Source: Saprolegnia diclina VS20
Taxonomy: Eukaryota > Oomycota > Saprolegniomycetes > Saprolegniales > Saprolegniaceae
DNA length: 64,000 nt
Reading direction: 5' to 3'
Assembly: GCF_000281045.1 (NCBI RefSeq)
Contig: NW_008246096.1
Span: 628,627 to 692,626, forward strand
Shown: positions 21,946-33,666 of the stretch, one piece after another
Layout: every line of letters starts with the position of its first letter
How positions within the stretch are numbered: the first letter of the stretch is position 1
Position numbers and translations under genes: made by a program
The notes under the pieces: generated by a model
Seen by the model: the letters and a program-made list of their open reading frames with translations, nothing else
Databases searched by the model: none
Told to the model about the DNA's origin: nothing

Positions 21946-23398
21946 GGCGGCGCAAGATGGAAAATGATCCAACACCAACGATCGCCCACACGCGATCAAA
22001 TGCGTTCTCCGGTCTTTGTCGTGCCCACAAAAACACGCTACGCGCTCGCGCGTCTCTTTACATTAGGTTGTGATCGCGACCGCTCCGGTTGCCACGTGGA
22101 CCATCTGGCTCTTCCCTGCGAGGTGCGATCGAGGCGCATTGCGGTGCGTCGAGCAGGCGACGTCACTTGAGATCGGCGGCCGACCGCGACCATCGATGTG
22201 CATACGTTACTGGCAGAGAGGCATCGGCGCGGGCGTAAGCACGCGTATGACCGTCGCGCGTGAGAAAGATACGCGCGCGTTCTCAGGCGTCGACACAGCG
22301 AAACCGGCTCTGGGCCACCACGTGGCGTCGGCGAACCATGGACCACAAAATATATGGCTCGGGTGACTCGGACTTCAACCGGCCACGAGGCCGTGCGTAA
22401 TACCAGCGCTGAGGGGCCCGACGTCCAGAATGGTAGCGCTTTAGACTGTAGCTCACATGCTACCTCCTGGCTCACACGTTCGAATCAAACGTAAAGACAC
22501 GCTAGAAACCAAACCGTGGTTGAATAGACGAAGTTGCAACAGTCGCGCGACGACGCACCTTGTTGCATTTGGGTGCAGGCGATGACTGCCATCAGCTCCG
22601 CCCCAATTGGTCCGTTTCGACGGCGCGTCATCGCCACCACCAAGATCCGCGATCCTCATTCAATGGCCAGCGGTCGCTTGCAGGATCTATACACGGCTCT
22701 CTTGCCGAATACTACGTGAGACGTGGGCGAAACGTTCCCACGGCTTCTTCTCGAGTTCACGCAAGACGGCTGCAAGGCGGACAGCGGACGGCGGCCGTGT
22801 CGCTGCTTTGTGATACTCACGTTTTGGCCACTCGACCGGACCAGCGCCGGCAGCATCCCAGGCAGCGTCCCAATAAGGTGCTTGGTCGCTCGTCCCAGAC
22901 CAAGATCCCACTTCATTTCAGAATATCTTTTGGTTTATTGCCGGCCCTGCCTAGTCCATTGAAGACGGGTACAGTAGCTCAATGTACCATGCAGAAGCTC
23001 TCTAGACCCGCATATCCGAGTTTTCCTGCGCCATGGCCGCCGCCAGCCAAAATGGCCTTCAGCATAAACAAATGTACTAAACTTAGTATGCATATATACT
23101 CTCTAACTCGAGTATGTGGTGGTGCAACTCCGTCGCAGCCAACCCAAAATTTAAATTTCGCTACTTTCGGCGGCAATCGGTGATGTCCCACCGTGCACCT
23201 CCGCCAACCAACGCGACCAACTTGGGTGCCAAGTCGCACGACACAGTCCCACGATGACCAGCACAGACGGTCGGACAATAGGACGGTCGGGGTTGATGAT
23301 GACCGATGTGCTGCTGGAAGATCATTCACGCTAGCATACTCTTTAACTCTTGGATTATTCGTGTCAAAACTATATATAAATAAACAATATACGAGGGT
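21946..23398. other. Long spacer without a supported gene
   Basis: Open frames on both strands are short, Arg-rich and unlike known proteins. A degenerate tRNA-like stretch at about 22410-22490 has A-box-like and B-box-like sequence but does not fold. An AT-rich 3' flank of the next minus-strand gene lies at 23330-23398. Confidence 0.35.
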
Positions 23399-23644
23399 TT
23401 AGATCTCGGGCTTGCCAAAGACGACCGCCCAGATGTCCACGTTGCGGTCGTCCTGCTTGGTAGCAGCGGCGGTGGGAGCTTCGTCCTTGGGCGAGAGGTC
23501 CGCAAGGCCTTCGGGGAGGGGCACGAAGGGCTCGAGGACGACCAGCTTCTCGTCGGCGACGGCGGCCGGGCGAGCGACGGCCTGGGACGCGTTCAGGCGC
23601 GAGAGAGCTGTGGGCGGGATGCGGGGAACGCAGCGGCGAAGCAT
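23399..23644 (-). CDS. Small protein with mitochondrial-type presequence
   Basis: Single exon of 81 residues from ATG 23642-23644. The start is Arg-rich and free of acids (MLRRCVPRIPPTALSRLNAS), as in matrix-targeting sequences. The rest is short and acidic-polar (EKLVVLEPFVPLPEGLADLS) and ends DIWAVVFGKPEI. No family recognised; size and targeting suit an accessory subunit of a respiratory complex or the mitoribosome, which is a guess. A CCAAT box in minus-strand sense sits 74 bases upstream. Confidence 0.55.
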   Translation of the reverse strand: MLRRCVPRIPPTALSRLNASQAVARPAAVADEKLVVLEPFVPLPEGLADLSPKDEAPTAAATKQDDRNVDIWAVVFGKPEI

Positions 23645-23717
23645 CTTGTGTGTTTGGCGGATATTGCAGAATGAAAGGATCGACGGGGTCTCCAGCTGCA
23701 ACATATGCTGCGCGCTG

Positions 23718-23819
23718 ATTGGCTCGCCGCGTTTACATCGCTACCTACGACGGTCGGTCATCCATATCTTACTTCGATTCCACCAATCCACGCCAAGTTG
23801 AACCTCCACTAAGGCCAAT
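23718..23819 (-). promoter_or_regulatory. CCAAT-box motifs upstream of small mitochondrial gene
   Basis: attgg at 23718-23722 (CCAAT on the minus strand) is 74 bases before the start codon at 23644. A further ccaat lies at 23815-23819 on the plus strand. CCAAT boxes bind NF-Y type factors in eukaryotes. Function here is inferred from position only. Confidence 0.35.
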
Positions 23820-24512
23820 CAGATGAAAGTTCAATCGGCGACAGTCAAGCTCGCATAGACAAGGTAAGACGTCGAGTCATCGCATGAAGCTACGCTCACG
23901 CAACTGGCTGCTGCTGGCGCAGCCCCGCGGTGCACATACTGCTGTTTAACCGCTGTCGAGCGAGCGCGCAAGACGAACCAAGATCACAGATAACTTACAG
24001 GCGTCAAGCCTAGCGCCACGATGCTATCACCACCCAATGTCGGGTGCAGAGTTGCGTCCGTTTAGACAACCGTGCCAAATGCAACTTCAAGCTGGCGCCA
24101 AAGACCACCCAAGTTCAAAGATACGCGTCCTCGTTTCTGCAACTTCAAGCGCCAAATTCTTCGATTCAAAAAGATCTTTTTCGAGCCATTCGTGATCTTC
24201 TCGATGGTCGTTGGAGGCGCTGCACTGCGTGGCTTTGGCGCCGGTAGCAACCAATTTGCCGGCAAGAATAACAGCGATTGGGCATGTTGAGGCTTGGAAC
24301 ATTTAACCAGCTACGATTCAAATGTATTCGGATGCGTTTTGGCACATGTGACGAGGCAAAAGGAACTGCCCATGGGCAAGCAAGGACGCCAATGGAGCTG
24401 CATGACGTCAGGCTTCCACAGTCGATCCCACTCCCACCCATAAAAGCTCCCCAGCCCCTCCTGCCCGTACATCGAATCTCTTCACGACGCTGGGCACTCG
24501 AGGGGATATGGA
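23820..24512. other. Intergenic spacer
   Basis: No supported gene. Separates the small mitochondrial-type gene from the 3' end of the IQ/WW gene. No repeat recognised. Confidence 0.35.
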
Positions 24513-27499
24513 CTAGGACGCCCTGGCATTTGACGTGTGCAAGAGAGACTCGTGCTGCGTGTGGTGCTTGAGCTTGGGGTTGGTGTGCAAAATCGTAAAG
24601 CAGCGCAAGCACGTCGTGTCGCCAAGGCAGTCGTGGCACTGCACCGCGGCCGCGCTCGTCTTGCAGACTGCGCACTTGGCGGCCTGCACGACCACCTTGG
24701 TCCAGGCTTTCCTTGGGTCCGTAGCTTCGCCAATGGCGTTGGCCTCTTGGCGCTCGAGGTGAATGCGCTCGGCAAAGCACGAGACGCAATAGCGGACGCC
24801 TGTTGCCACGTGGCGCTGCGTCACAAAGTTGAGTTTGCACTTGAAGCAGAGCACGTAGCCGTCCGGAATCGTCCACGATGTCTCGAGCGTCTCTTGGTTG
24901 AAGTAGAAGAGCTCACCGCGGTCGTTCATCCGCCGGACCCAGTTGAGCGACTCCATGGGGAGCGTCGCGACGGCCGCGCCCATGAGCAATGGCGGCGACG
25001 GCGACGTGGTGCGGGACATGGTATTGTAGTAGACGACGACGCCTGTCGTTGGGTCAATACGGCGCATCACGACAGCGCTACAACCACACCATATATTCTC
25101 ATCGTTCGCACGAGGCTGTACCGCATGAGGCCGCGCATGTATTTTTTCGCTTGGCGACACCGAAAGAGGAGCTGAATCGTCTTGGCCGACCGGTTGCGAA
25201 GCACCTTGAGTCTCTCTTCAGCGCCGCGTATCGCCAGCTGCGCCATCGTCTCGTTCACGCGCGTTTGAATGTACTGCTCCCGAGCGATCGCGTCGCAGTC
25301 TGCCAGCGTTAAATTGACGCATAAGATCTTATTGAGCTCTTCCGTGTGCATATAGTAGGCCTACACGAACGATCCAAGACAAGTCCGGCGCCGGTGCACG
25401 CACCTTTGGTGGCTGCGCTTTGCTGCGGAACACCTCGAGGCGGCACACCCAGACGCAGTTGGGCACGTTGCCATACGCCGGATCGGCTTGCAAACCCGCA
25501 ACGACCGTCGACGGGTCCGTCTCGTATATATACGTGGCCGATTCGAGCAGCTTGGCTTTGCCTACGGACGCTTTTGCAGCACAAGCTATCGTGCTGTAGC
25601 CAAACCTTCGGGCGTCGCGAGCCACTTTGCAGCAGCTTCGCGGGCCTTGGCCTTGGCCATGGCTTCGATCTCGGCCCACGCAGCGTCGTTGGCGGCGTCC
25701 AAGCGCCGCTGTCGTTCGATTTTCTTGGCGGTCCGGTACTCGATGAGCTCTCGCTGCTTGCGCATCTTTTTGATTTGCTCGGTTTGTGCGCGGAATGCGG
25801 CCGCGCGCGCCCGCTCGACCTCCTTCTTTTCCCTTGCCAGTACCTTGCGCCCGGCAATAAGAACTCGTTTTCTTAATGGCGCCTACCTCGCGCGCGATGG
25901 CGTCTTCGATCTTCATTTGCGCCACTTCACGTTCCACCCGCGCGCGCTCAATGTCGGCAGCAACCATGGCGTCTTGGCGCGCTGCCGCTTGCCGATCGCG
26001 CTTTTGGAGCACGACAAAGTAGGTCCACGCCGCTACCATGGTCTGCAGCACTAGACAACGATGCTTGTCCACGGGATGCGACACCTGCCGACGTACGCTG
26101 GGCGCGCACGGCGCGGGCTTTCGCGACGCAAATCTCGTGGCGCTCGCGTCGCAGTTGAAATTGCAGCTATCGTTGCATATGTACCATCGCTGGGATAGAA
26201 ATCGAACCTGGGTGTACTGGATCCACGCGGTATACACGGGTCGCAGGAGACGTGGTGGGCGGGACCGCTCGGCGCGCGCCGCTGCCCACATGTCGCTACA
26301 TTGCGCGTCACCATCAAATTTGCATGCGTGGTCATGTCGTACAGAGCTCGCCACGCTGTTTGAAAGAAACACCAGTCAAGAATGACTCGGGCGAGAAGCG
26401 ACTTGTGGTACTGGGTCCGCGCCACAACCTCGCGCACATGCATCCATCGGCGTCGATGGCAATGATCTCGAAAGCCCGCGAGACCGCGGGCACACTGCAC
26501 CAATTGCCAATGGCGCTCGCCCCGCTTCTTGCGACGCGAGAGGTGCGTCCACTACTCCACGCAGGTCAAAGCAAGGCGGGCAATGACGGTGGACCTCGCG
26601 CCAGCGATGCAAGTGGGCCCGCGAAGCGGCCAGCGACCATGTCCGGACAGCGAGCTGCAGGCGCACAGCGTATCGCTCTTGCTCGACACGAAGCACGGAA
26701 AAACCGTACTTATCTCGGTGGTACTTGAGGCGAATGGCGTCCGGCAGGATGTGCCACACTTGACGGTCGAGCAGCTTTGGCAACCACGGGTGCGACTCTA
26801 CATGGCGCTATGCCATACACTGATACCGCGATGGGTACCTGCGTACGCCAGCAGGTCGCTGAGGGTGTAGGTATGACATCGCTTGGCCCGGGCTTCAGCG
26901 AAAAAGTCCTTGAGGCAGTGGTCGACTTCGGCTTCCTCCAGTGGACTCGACGACGCCAGCGTGCACATGGCGCTCAGATCGGAACTCGTTTGGATCGCTT
27001 CCACATTGTCCTTGGTGCTGGCGTAGACGTAGAACCAGCGCGAGATGCGGTCGCGTGGCGCCAAGAGTGGCTGCTCGAGGGTATCCCACATGCCTGTGAC
27101 GCGTCGGTAATCAACAACCAGGCCGTGCGCACTCGGCTCGGCGATAACGTCCAAGACTGCGCGCACCAAGTGGATCGCTTGCTTGTCGCGGGCGTCGAGA
27201 CCCAAGCACTTGATCAAGATGCTTTCAAGGAGCGAGAGCGGTACGTGCGCCTGGACACACGCCTCGAAACAAGCCACGTGCAGCGCAGGCAAAAGCGGCG
27301 CCGGACGCGACGCGTAGTACGCATGGAGACTTCGCAAGTGGCGCCAGCGCGTGTAGTACTTGTCCTGGCGCGCCCACGCCTCGGCCTCGTCCCGGGCATC
27401 CACGTCCTGCGTACACGTCGCGACGCGCGCGGCCTCGACGAGCTCTCGCAAGCGCCGCTTGGATGGCGATGGGACCGGGCTGCCCTGCCTCAATGCCAT
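24513..27499 (-). CDS. IQ-motif, WW-domain and zinc-finger protein
   Basis: Long multi-exon gene read from ATG 27497-27499 (MALRQGSPVPSPSKRRLREL). The N-terminal part is helical and resembles degenerate EF-hand modules of oomycete calmodulin-like scaffolds. The middle has Trp/Arg-rich IQ-like segments and a long charged coiled coil (ERARAAAFRAQTEQIKKMRK, LIEYRTAKKIERQRRLDAAN). Next comes an IQ motif (SAKTIQLLFRCRQAKKYMRG), a possible WW (GVVVYYNTMS), and a clear WW domain (NWVRRMNDRGELFYFNQETL, ETSWTIP). The end is Cys-rich: CFKCKLNF, YCVSCF, then a B-box-like CAVCK, QCHDC, CLRCF, H finger. Likely a calmodulin-binding cytoskeletal or basal-body scaffold; function inferred. Internal exon borders are incompletely resolved, and this may be the product of more than one transcript form. 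Confidence 0.68.
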
Positions 27500-27543
27500 C
27501 GAAAATCTTCCGACCGTTTTTGTCGAGTTTCGAAATTGGAGCC

Positions 27544-28134
27544 ATGACGGAGCCGGCGCCGTACGCCCGCGTCTTGAGCGCAGCCGAGAAGGCCAAGGTC
27601 GACGCGCTTGCGACGCGCCTTGTCAACCTCGACGACGCATATCACTTTTGGGTCCGCGACAGCAACGATGTGCGAAGTGCTCGTTCGCGGTACGCTGCGC
27701 TTGCTCGCGAAAGGATATGACTCGAGTGTAGGGATGGCTTTGCGATGCGCTGGCGCTCGGCCATGCCCATTGCAGAGATACGCGTGCGCCACACAGATGC
27801 AAGGGTCTTGAGCTCATAGATGCGAGCATATAGGACCAAATCCAAGAGCGGTATGCGGTGGCGGGCCACTACAACGACGCCGTGGACCCGCCGCTCCGAC
27901 TCCTCCTTGGCGGCAAGGTCCTCGAAGATGGACACAAGCTCGCCGAGTACCTTCCGCTCAAGACACCGTACAACATGCAGCACCTCCGCTGGGCCAAGCC
28001 CTACGCAGGTAGTGCGACCTCTCGCATGGTGCGCCGTGGTGCTACCCCGGTTAGGGGTCATTTGGGTCGCACCGCTCGAGGTCGAGGCGCAATTCGCTAA
28101 AAAGTGGGGCCACTACGTCGCACCGAACGCGTGA
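27544..28134 (+). CDS. Small conserved-looking protein, possible ubiquitin-like segment
   Basis: Divergent from the IQ/WW gene; the two ATGs are 44 bases apart, so they share a promoter. Exon 1 begins MTEPAPYARVLSAAEKAKVD and contains LDDAYHFWVRDSND. The likely last intron (gtagtgcg...ggttag, near 28006-28052) joins WAKPYAG to VIWVAPLEVEAQFAKKWGHY, ending PNA-stop at 28132-28134. The middle exon has LLLGGKVLEDGHKLAEYL, which resembles the ubiquitin strand-turn around its LEDGR motif, but the rest of the ubiquitin fold is not evident. The join between exon 1 and exon 2 is uncertain: either a 167-base intron after DSND or two shorter introns. Family not recognised; about 130 residues. Confidence 0.5.
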
Positions 28135-28146
28135 CGCACTATCGGA

Positions 28147-28179
28147 TACTATCCATCTACTATCCATCTACTATCCACT
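28147..28179. repeat. 11-bp tandem repeat (x3)
   Basis: tactatccatc repeated at 28147, 28158 and 28169, the last copy imperfect at its end. Lies just after the stop of the plus-strand gene and upstream of EMC1. Confidence 0.85.
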
Positions 28180-28395
28180 GGATCTGGTGGGCAAATTCAG
28201 TCGAGCTCTCCAACAAGGTCTAAAGTTCAACGATTGCAGTGCTTCGTGGCACGATATATTTTTCGGATTTATTCCCACTTGGTTTTTCTATCCAAGTTGA
28301 ATAAAACGACGTGGCATGGGTAGACACGGTCGTATCCGGATCGTCATCCGGATATTGCGACGGCTGCGAGGTTGCTAACATTATTTGAGGCAGTC

Positions 28396-31300
28396 ATGCG
28401 AGGGGTACTGGCGGTCCTGGTCGCGCTCTGCTGCGCGGCCGCAGTCTCTGCGATCTACGAAGACCAAGTCGGCGAGTTCGACTGGCACCGCGCTGGCCTC
28501 GGCGAGGTCCACCGCGTCGCGTTCCCGTCCAAGAACTCGAAGAACTTCCTCGTGACCAAGGCCATGTACGTGGCCACGGAGGCCAACGTGCTCGCCAAGG
28601 TCGACCTCAAGACGTCCGACGTCGCCTGGCGCCACGTCCTCCCCGAGGCCACGGCCGTCGAGGACCTCGTTTTTTGCGACACCCACGAAAGCGTCGTGTC
28701 GGTCTCGTCGTCGCCAGCTTCGGCGGCGTCGACCCGCGATGCGACCTTGGTGCGCCAATGGGATGCAGTGCACGGCCATCTTCTTTGGCAGGCGTATGTG
28801 CCCGTCGCCGCCCCCGTCGAGACGCCGTTTGCCGCAGCCTACGAGGTGCGCGGTGCGACGGACGCGGACGAAACCATTTTGGCTCTTGTCCGCAACGCCG
28901 ACGTGACGATCCTCGGCTTGCGCGCTGGTGACGTCTTGCGCACGGCCGCCTTCCCGCATGCGTTTTCCGAGGTCCTCTCGACCAAGCTCTCGGTGGACGC
29001 GACCAAGCTCTACATTTTGGGCGTCGACAGCGTGTCCAAGACCAAGGTTGTCGTGCAAGTGGTCTTGAAGTCGGCGTCGGCGTCGGTCTTGGCGCTTGCT
29101 CAATCCAGTGACGTCGTCGGTCTCTACCGCGACGACGACCAGGACCGCGTCGTGGCTGTCGCTGTCATCGAGGACGGTTCGGCGTTGCACTTGCAGGCGC
29201 TTTACGACCTCGCCGTCGTCAACACGATCGCAATCGCGTCGCTCGAGCTCTCGAACCCGACGCCGGCGACGCCGCTCACGTTTGCCGGCATTGACAAGTC
29301 GGTTGCCCACGCATTTGTCGTGACGCTCTCGAACGGCAAGCGCCTCTTTGCGCGCGTCTCGTCCAGCTTGGCGCTGACCGTGCTCGCGTCTTTGCCCAGC
29401 TCGGGCTTTCTCATCGCCTCGGCGCAGGCGCCTGGTATCCTCTTCCACGCGGCGCTCCACGCGGCGCAGAACCGCGTAGCGCTCGTGTCGTACCATGCCG
29501 ATGCGTCGCCCTCGATGCATCTCGAAGCGTCCATTGACGTGGCGCTCTATGGCCGTGCGATTACGCGGGGCTTTGCCGGCGTCACCTTCAAGAAGGCGGG
29601 CAAGGCCATCTCGATTGTCCGGGTCGGCCTCGTCATGGCCGATGCGAGCTTGATCCTTCTCTCGAACGAAAAGCCGTCGGATGCCATTAACCCGGGCCTC
29701 GTCTGGATCCGCGATGAAGCGCTTGCGTACGTCACCAAGGCGTACTGGGTCACGCCCGCCGGCATCGAAGAGCAAGCGCTCAGCGTGATTCCGTCGTTTA
29801 CCGAGGAGCTCGGCCTCGAAGCCAAGAAGTTGCTGCACTTTTTCACGACGCTCGGCGCGTCGCCCGCCAAGACGGCTTCGGAAACGTCGCAGTTCTTTGG
29901 CTTCTCCAAGCTTTTGATCCTCTCGACGTCGACGGGCAAGCTCTACGCGCTCGCTTCCGAGACGGGCACCATTGTGTGGTCCCGCTACGTCGGCCGCGAT
30001 CACCGCCTCGTGGTGACGCGCGACCACCCGGCGTTCGGCGCCGGCGCCGAGCTCCTCCTCATTGGCGCCGACACGCGGCTCACGTGGATCGACGCCGAGG
30101 ACGGGCGCGTGCTCGCCTCCGAGGCGCCGAGCACCCAGAACGACGCGTACGTAATGCTTCTCCCCAAGCAAAAGCACCACGAGATGACGGAAGCCGTCGC
30201 GCGCCGCGTTGTCGGCGTTGTCGATGCGTCGCTGGAGGTCGCCTTGTACCCGCCGAGCTCGGCCGTGCCGGACGCATTCTACTTTTACCGCTACGACAAG
30301 GCGGCGCACGCATTTGAGGGCTTCCGCCTCGACGAGTCCAAGCGTGCGACGCTGGTGTGGTCGGTCGTGCTCCCGACTGACGAAAGCATCGTCGCGCAGT
30401 CGGTGCAGGCCGACGCGACCGCGATCGAGTCGAGTGTCACCATCACGGGCGACGACTCGCTCCTTGTCAAGTACTTGAACCCGCATCTCTTTGGTGTCGC
30501 GACGCTCGATGCGCACAACGTGCTGCAAGTGAGCTTGATCGACGCGGTCTCTGGGCGCATCGTCCACCGCGCCAAGCACGCCCAGGTCGCGCCGTCGGTG
30601 CAGATGGTGCAGGTAGGACCGTATTCGTTCTGGGGCGCTTCTGACCTCTCAACGTGTAGAGCGAAAACTGGCTCGTCTACACCTTCTGGAGCCTCAAGAC
30701 CAAGCGCACCGAGCTCGTGTCCGTGGCGCTCTTTGAGCGTGCGATTGGCGCCCGCGACCTGAACCCGTGGGTCCGCCCGCTCTGGGCCGAGTCCAAATCG
30801 TCCTTTGACGCCAAGGCGCCGTATGTGCTCCAGAAGAGCTTCATCTTCCCGAGCCCCGTCTCGGTGCGTCTTGTCGCTGTCCCGTCATATCTCATTTCTT
30901 CTTCGCTAGTCGCTTGGCGCGACGCTCACGGCGCGCGGCATCACGCCGCAGTTTGTGCTCGTGGGCATGGCCAACGGCCAGATCTTCAAGCTCGCCCGCA
31001 ACATCATCGACCCGCGTGTGCCCGAGGGCCCGCCGACGCCCGAGCAGCAAGAGTGCGTGCTTTCTCTTGGCAGCGACAGTGGCTCATGCAAGCTGTTGTA
31101 GAGAGGGCCTCGTCCAGTACTCGCCGTACATCCAAGTGCTCGCGCAGCCCTTCTCGATGGTGTCGCACAACCAGACGCTGCACAAGCTCCAAGCGATTGT
31201 GAGCGCGCCCGCGAACCTCGAGTCGACGTCGCTCACGTTTGCGTTTGGCTTGGACCTGTACTATGTGCGCCTGGCGCCCGCCAACGCCTTTGACGTGCTC

Positions 31301-31414
31301 CCGTCCGACTTCAACTACGAGCTCCTTCTCTTGCTCATTGCGGGCTTTGTTGGCGGCGCGTATGGCACCAAGCTTCTCGCGGAGCGCAAGCTTCTCCACG
31401 AGCAGTGGAAGTAG
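28396..31414 (+). CDS. EMC1: ER membrane protein complex subunit 1
   Basis: Four exons (28396-30612, 30660-30863, 30910-31052, 31102-31414) give 958 residues, close to the family's usual length. The start is a signal peptide (MRGVLAVLVALCCAAAVSAI), so this ATG is preferred over the one at 28372. IYEDQVGEFDWHR directly after cleavage is the EMC1 hallmark. The lumenal part is a beta-propeller pair with Trp-containing blades (LVWIRDEALAYV, GTIVWSRYVGRD). The C-terminal DUF1620 region includes DLNPWVRPLWAESKSSFDAK, LTARGITPQFVLVGMANGQI and PRVPEG, followed by one membrane helix (YELLLLLIAGFVGGAYGTKL). EMC1 is the large lumenal subunit of the insertase that places tail-anchored and multi-spanning proteins in the ER membrane. 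All splice phases agree. Confidence 0.96.
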
Positions 31415-31537
31415 AGAACCTCTTCTAGACATGATAAGGACTGTGTAATACTACATCGATGCCCACACCTTTGACAGTTGCAGCGTACGGTTTCACACCA
31501 GTCGAGCAGTTGCTGGACCCTACGGCCCGGAAGGAAC

Positions 31538-32429
31538 ATGGAGGACGACCCGGGCGAGATGGAGGCCATTGCCCTCCAGTCGCAGGTGCGTGGCAGCCGT
31601 GAGCGCCGTCGCAAGCCGCTGTGTAGATCACGGAGCTCAACCGGCTCCTTTTTACGACGTCCGACGAGCACAAGCGCCGGGCGCTCGAACAGCAAATCGC
31701 CGTGCTCGAAGATGACCAGATCACGCTGCGCAAGGCGATCCAGGACGAGCGAGAAACCCGCGCCGCCGCGCGCTTTACGACTGTCCGACCCGCGAGTGCG
31801 CGGCCACGGCGCACGACGCTCAAGCCCGTCCAAGAGGTCGTCCATCAGCGTGGCCTCTCTTTCCGTACAACATTCTGTGCGTAGGACAATGAAGTGCCGG
31901 CGTCGCAGCTCACGGCTGAGCTCGCGCGGCGCCACTTTATCAACGTCATCCACCTCAAGACGGAGCTCGTGCGCGACGTCGTGACGCCGTCGCACAACGC
32001 CAAGTACCCGCCAACCGCCATCTTGGAGGGCAGCACCAAGAGTTTCTGGATGAGCTCGGGCATGTACCCGCAGCTGCTGCAGCTCACGATGCGCGAGACC
32101 GTGTACATTGCGAGCATTGAAGTCACGAGCGCGTTTGTCAAAGAGATGTGCGTGCACTGCACCCACAGTCGGTCCGTGGTCAACCCGGACCCGATCACGG
32201 TGACGCTGCCGCCGCCCGCCGACTACCACGGTACGCAGCTACGTACGGAGTCGTCCATGCATTCATGTCCGCAGGCGAGGTCGAGCGCGTGTCGCACAAA
32301 TTCAAGTTTGAGGGCGACGCGATCGAAGCCATTGACATTCGAATACTCAGCGGCTACGAAGCCTTTTGCTTTGTGCACGTTGTCAAAGTCAAGATCGACG
32401 ACAACGTCGAGCGAAAAAACAGCTCGTAG
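31538..32429 (+). CDS. IFT25: Intraflagellar transport protein 25 homologue
   Basis: Four exons (31538-31585, 31627-31836, 31885-32230, 32275-32429) give 252 residues. The C-terminal half matches IFT25/HSPB11, a jelly-roll (galactose-binding-like) fold: YPPTAILEGSTKSFWMSSGM, YPQLLQLTMRETVYIASIEV and a closing strand FCFVHVVKVKID. The equivalent block in known IFT25 reads HPPENIIDGNPETFWTTTGM. IFT25 pairs with IFT27 in the IFT-B complex that moves cargo along flagella. The first 110 residues (LLFTTSDEHKRRALEQQIAV and onwards) are an extra coiled-coil extension absent from animal IFT25, which is about 144 residues. The presence of an IFT gene supports a flagellated zoospore stage. Confidence 0.85.
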
Positions 32430-32529
32430 CACCCAACGGTATAGTAGAGTAGTAGATACGCCCATGTCGTCATATAGATCTAACACAAATTCGACGAGCT
32501 ATGGTCCTCAATCGGTTTGCGCGGATCTG

Positions 32530-32584
32530 ATTGGACCAGGCAATGAACAAAGCGATGCCGGATTGGTTGATTCTTACAACCAAT
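32530..32584. promoter_or_regulatory. Cluster of CCAAT boxes
   Basis: Three motifs within 55 bases: attgg at 32530-32534 and 32562-32566, ccaat at 32580-32584. They lie in the 396-base spacer before the UPF0598 gene start (32826). Multiple CCAAT boxes in both orientations are typical of NF-Y-dependent promoters; assignment is positional. Confidence 0.4.
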
Positions 32585-32825
32585 CAAACGCTCATACGTG
32601 GCGGAAGGAGAGCGCGCGGCGCTTGACGCGTTAACGGCCGCGTGAACAGGCGCTTGCACGAGTCAGCATCACATCGCCTGGAGATGCTTCAACCGCGGGG
32701 GTTGCGCTGCGTGCTTGGTGGTATTCTCGTGCGCTACCGCCACGGGCACTATGACGACTGGTGGCGTCACCTCTATAAAAACATATTAAATTAGATTATG
32801 TATCCGAGGTTCTTTGGCATTCGCG

Positions 32826-33569
32826 ATGCTGGGGTTCGTGGGACGCGTCGCGCGGACAGGCCGTCGATGGAGTTCGACCCTCGACGAGACTGCGTACATT
32901 GAGCAGTTGCAGCTAAAGGACATCAAGAGGTGATGTCGCCCGGTGCGCGCGCCTGAGATTCACACGATGGCATTAGCAAGGTATTTTACGACGAGCAAGC
33001 CGAGCGCCGCAACTACTTTTACTACGTCGACCTCCAAGTCGGCAACTTGTCGCCCAATCAATTCGAATAGCTTAGGACGAGCGTAGGGCCAGCTCTTCCT
33101 CGAGGACATGGTGCCCAAGAACATTGCGACGTCGCTCAAGAGCCCCAAGTTCCTCAAATTCTTCTTCCACATGCTGCGGCCGCACGCGGCGACGGACCTG
33201 CAATACGTCACGGCCTTTCTCGAGTACCCGTACCGGTCGCCGTGTGGGCCCGAGATGAACTACATCAAGGCCGCCGACACGCCGATCGTTGTCACGGAGC
33301 TCCAGAAACACGAGGCGCAATGGCTCTTGCGGACCAACGCCGACCCGGAGGCCGACGTGCCGTTCGCGCCGTCGTCGCTCGCGATTTCGGCTTCCACCGG
33401 CCGACTCTACCATTGGACCGAGTCCAAGTATGTGCAAGGCTACAGCCTCGTGCGGTCGCAAGTCGCCGTCGACATTGCCAACTTTATCTCGTTCCCAGAG
33501 TCGCCGGATGCACCCCACGTATTCGTCGCACCCTCGGGCGATACGACGCCAATCAAAGTCGTGCAATAA
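32826..33569 (+). CDS. UPF0598 (C8orf82-like) mitochondrial protein
   Basis: Three exons (32826-32929, 32977-33037, 33087-33569) give 215 residues. The start is presequence-like (MLGFVGRVARTGRRWSSTLD). The body matches the UPF0598/DUF4505 family: RRNYFYYVDLQGQLFLEDMV, KSPKFLKFFFHMLRP, YRSPCGPEMNYIKAADTPIV, VPFAPSSLAISASTGRLYHW, YSLVRSQVAVDIANFISF. Human C8orf82 has the same order and a mitochondrial location; its activity is not established. Upstream spacer carries several CCAAT boxes. The splice phases agree across both introns. Confidence 0.88.
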
Positions 33570-33666
33570 GATCTCCGACAACACCCTCTGGATCGATGCA
33601 ACAAGAGAGCTTGCCATCCTATGGTATACACTGGAAATACACTGCATCGGGCCATCGTGGCTGGTG

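Noticed and set aside
20794-22170. 458-residue plus-strand open frame
   Set aside because: Arg/Val-rich mirror of the tail-anchored-protein gene; no domain.
22410-22490. tRNA-Tyr-like stretch with gactgtag and a gttcgaatc B-box-like word
   Set aside because: The T-stem, anticodon stem and acceptor do not pair; only isolated words resemble a tRNA. Too weak to list as a gene.
22560-23183. 207-residue plus-strand open frame
   Set aside because: No domain, composition typical of non-coding GC-rich sequence, no good exon signals.
28381-30579. 732-residue open frame on the minus strand
   Set aside because: Lies wholly antisense to EMC1. Its Arg/Val/Glu-rich composition is the usual shadow of GC-rich codons, with no domain.
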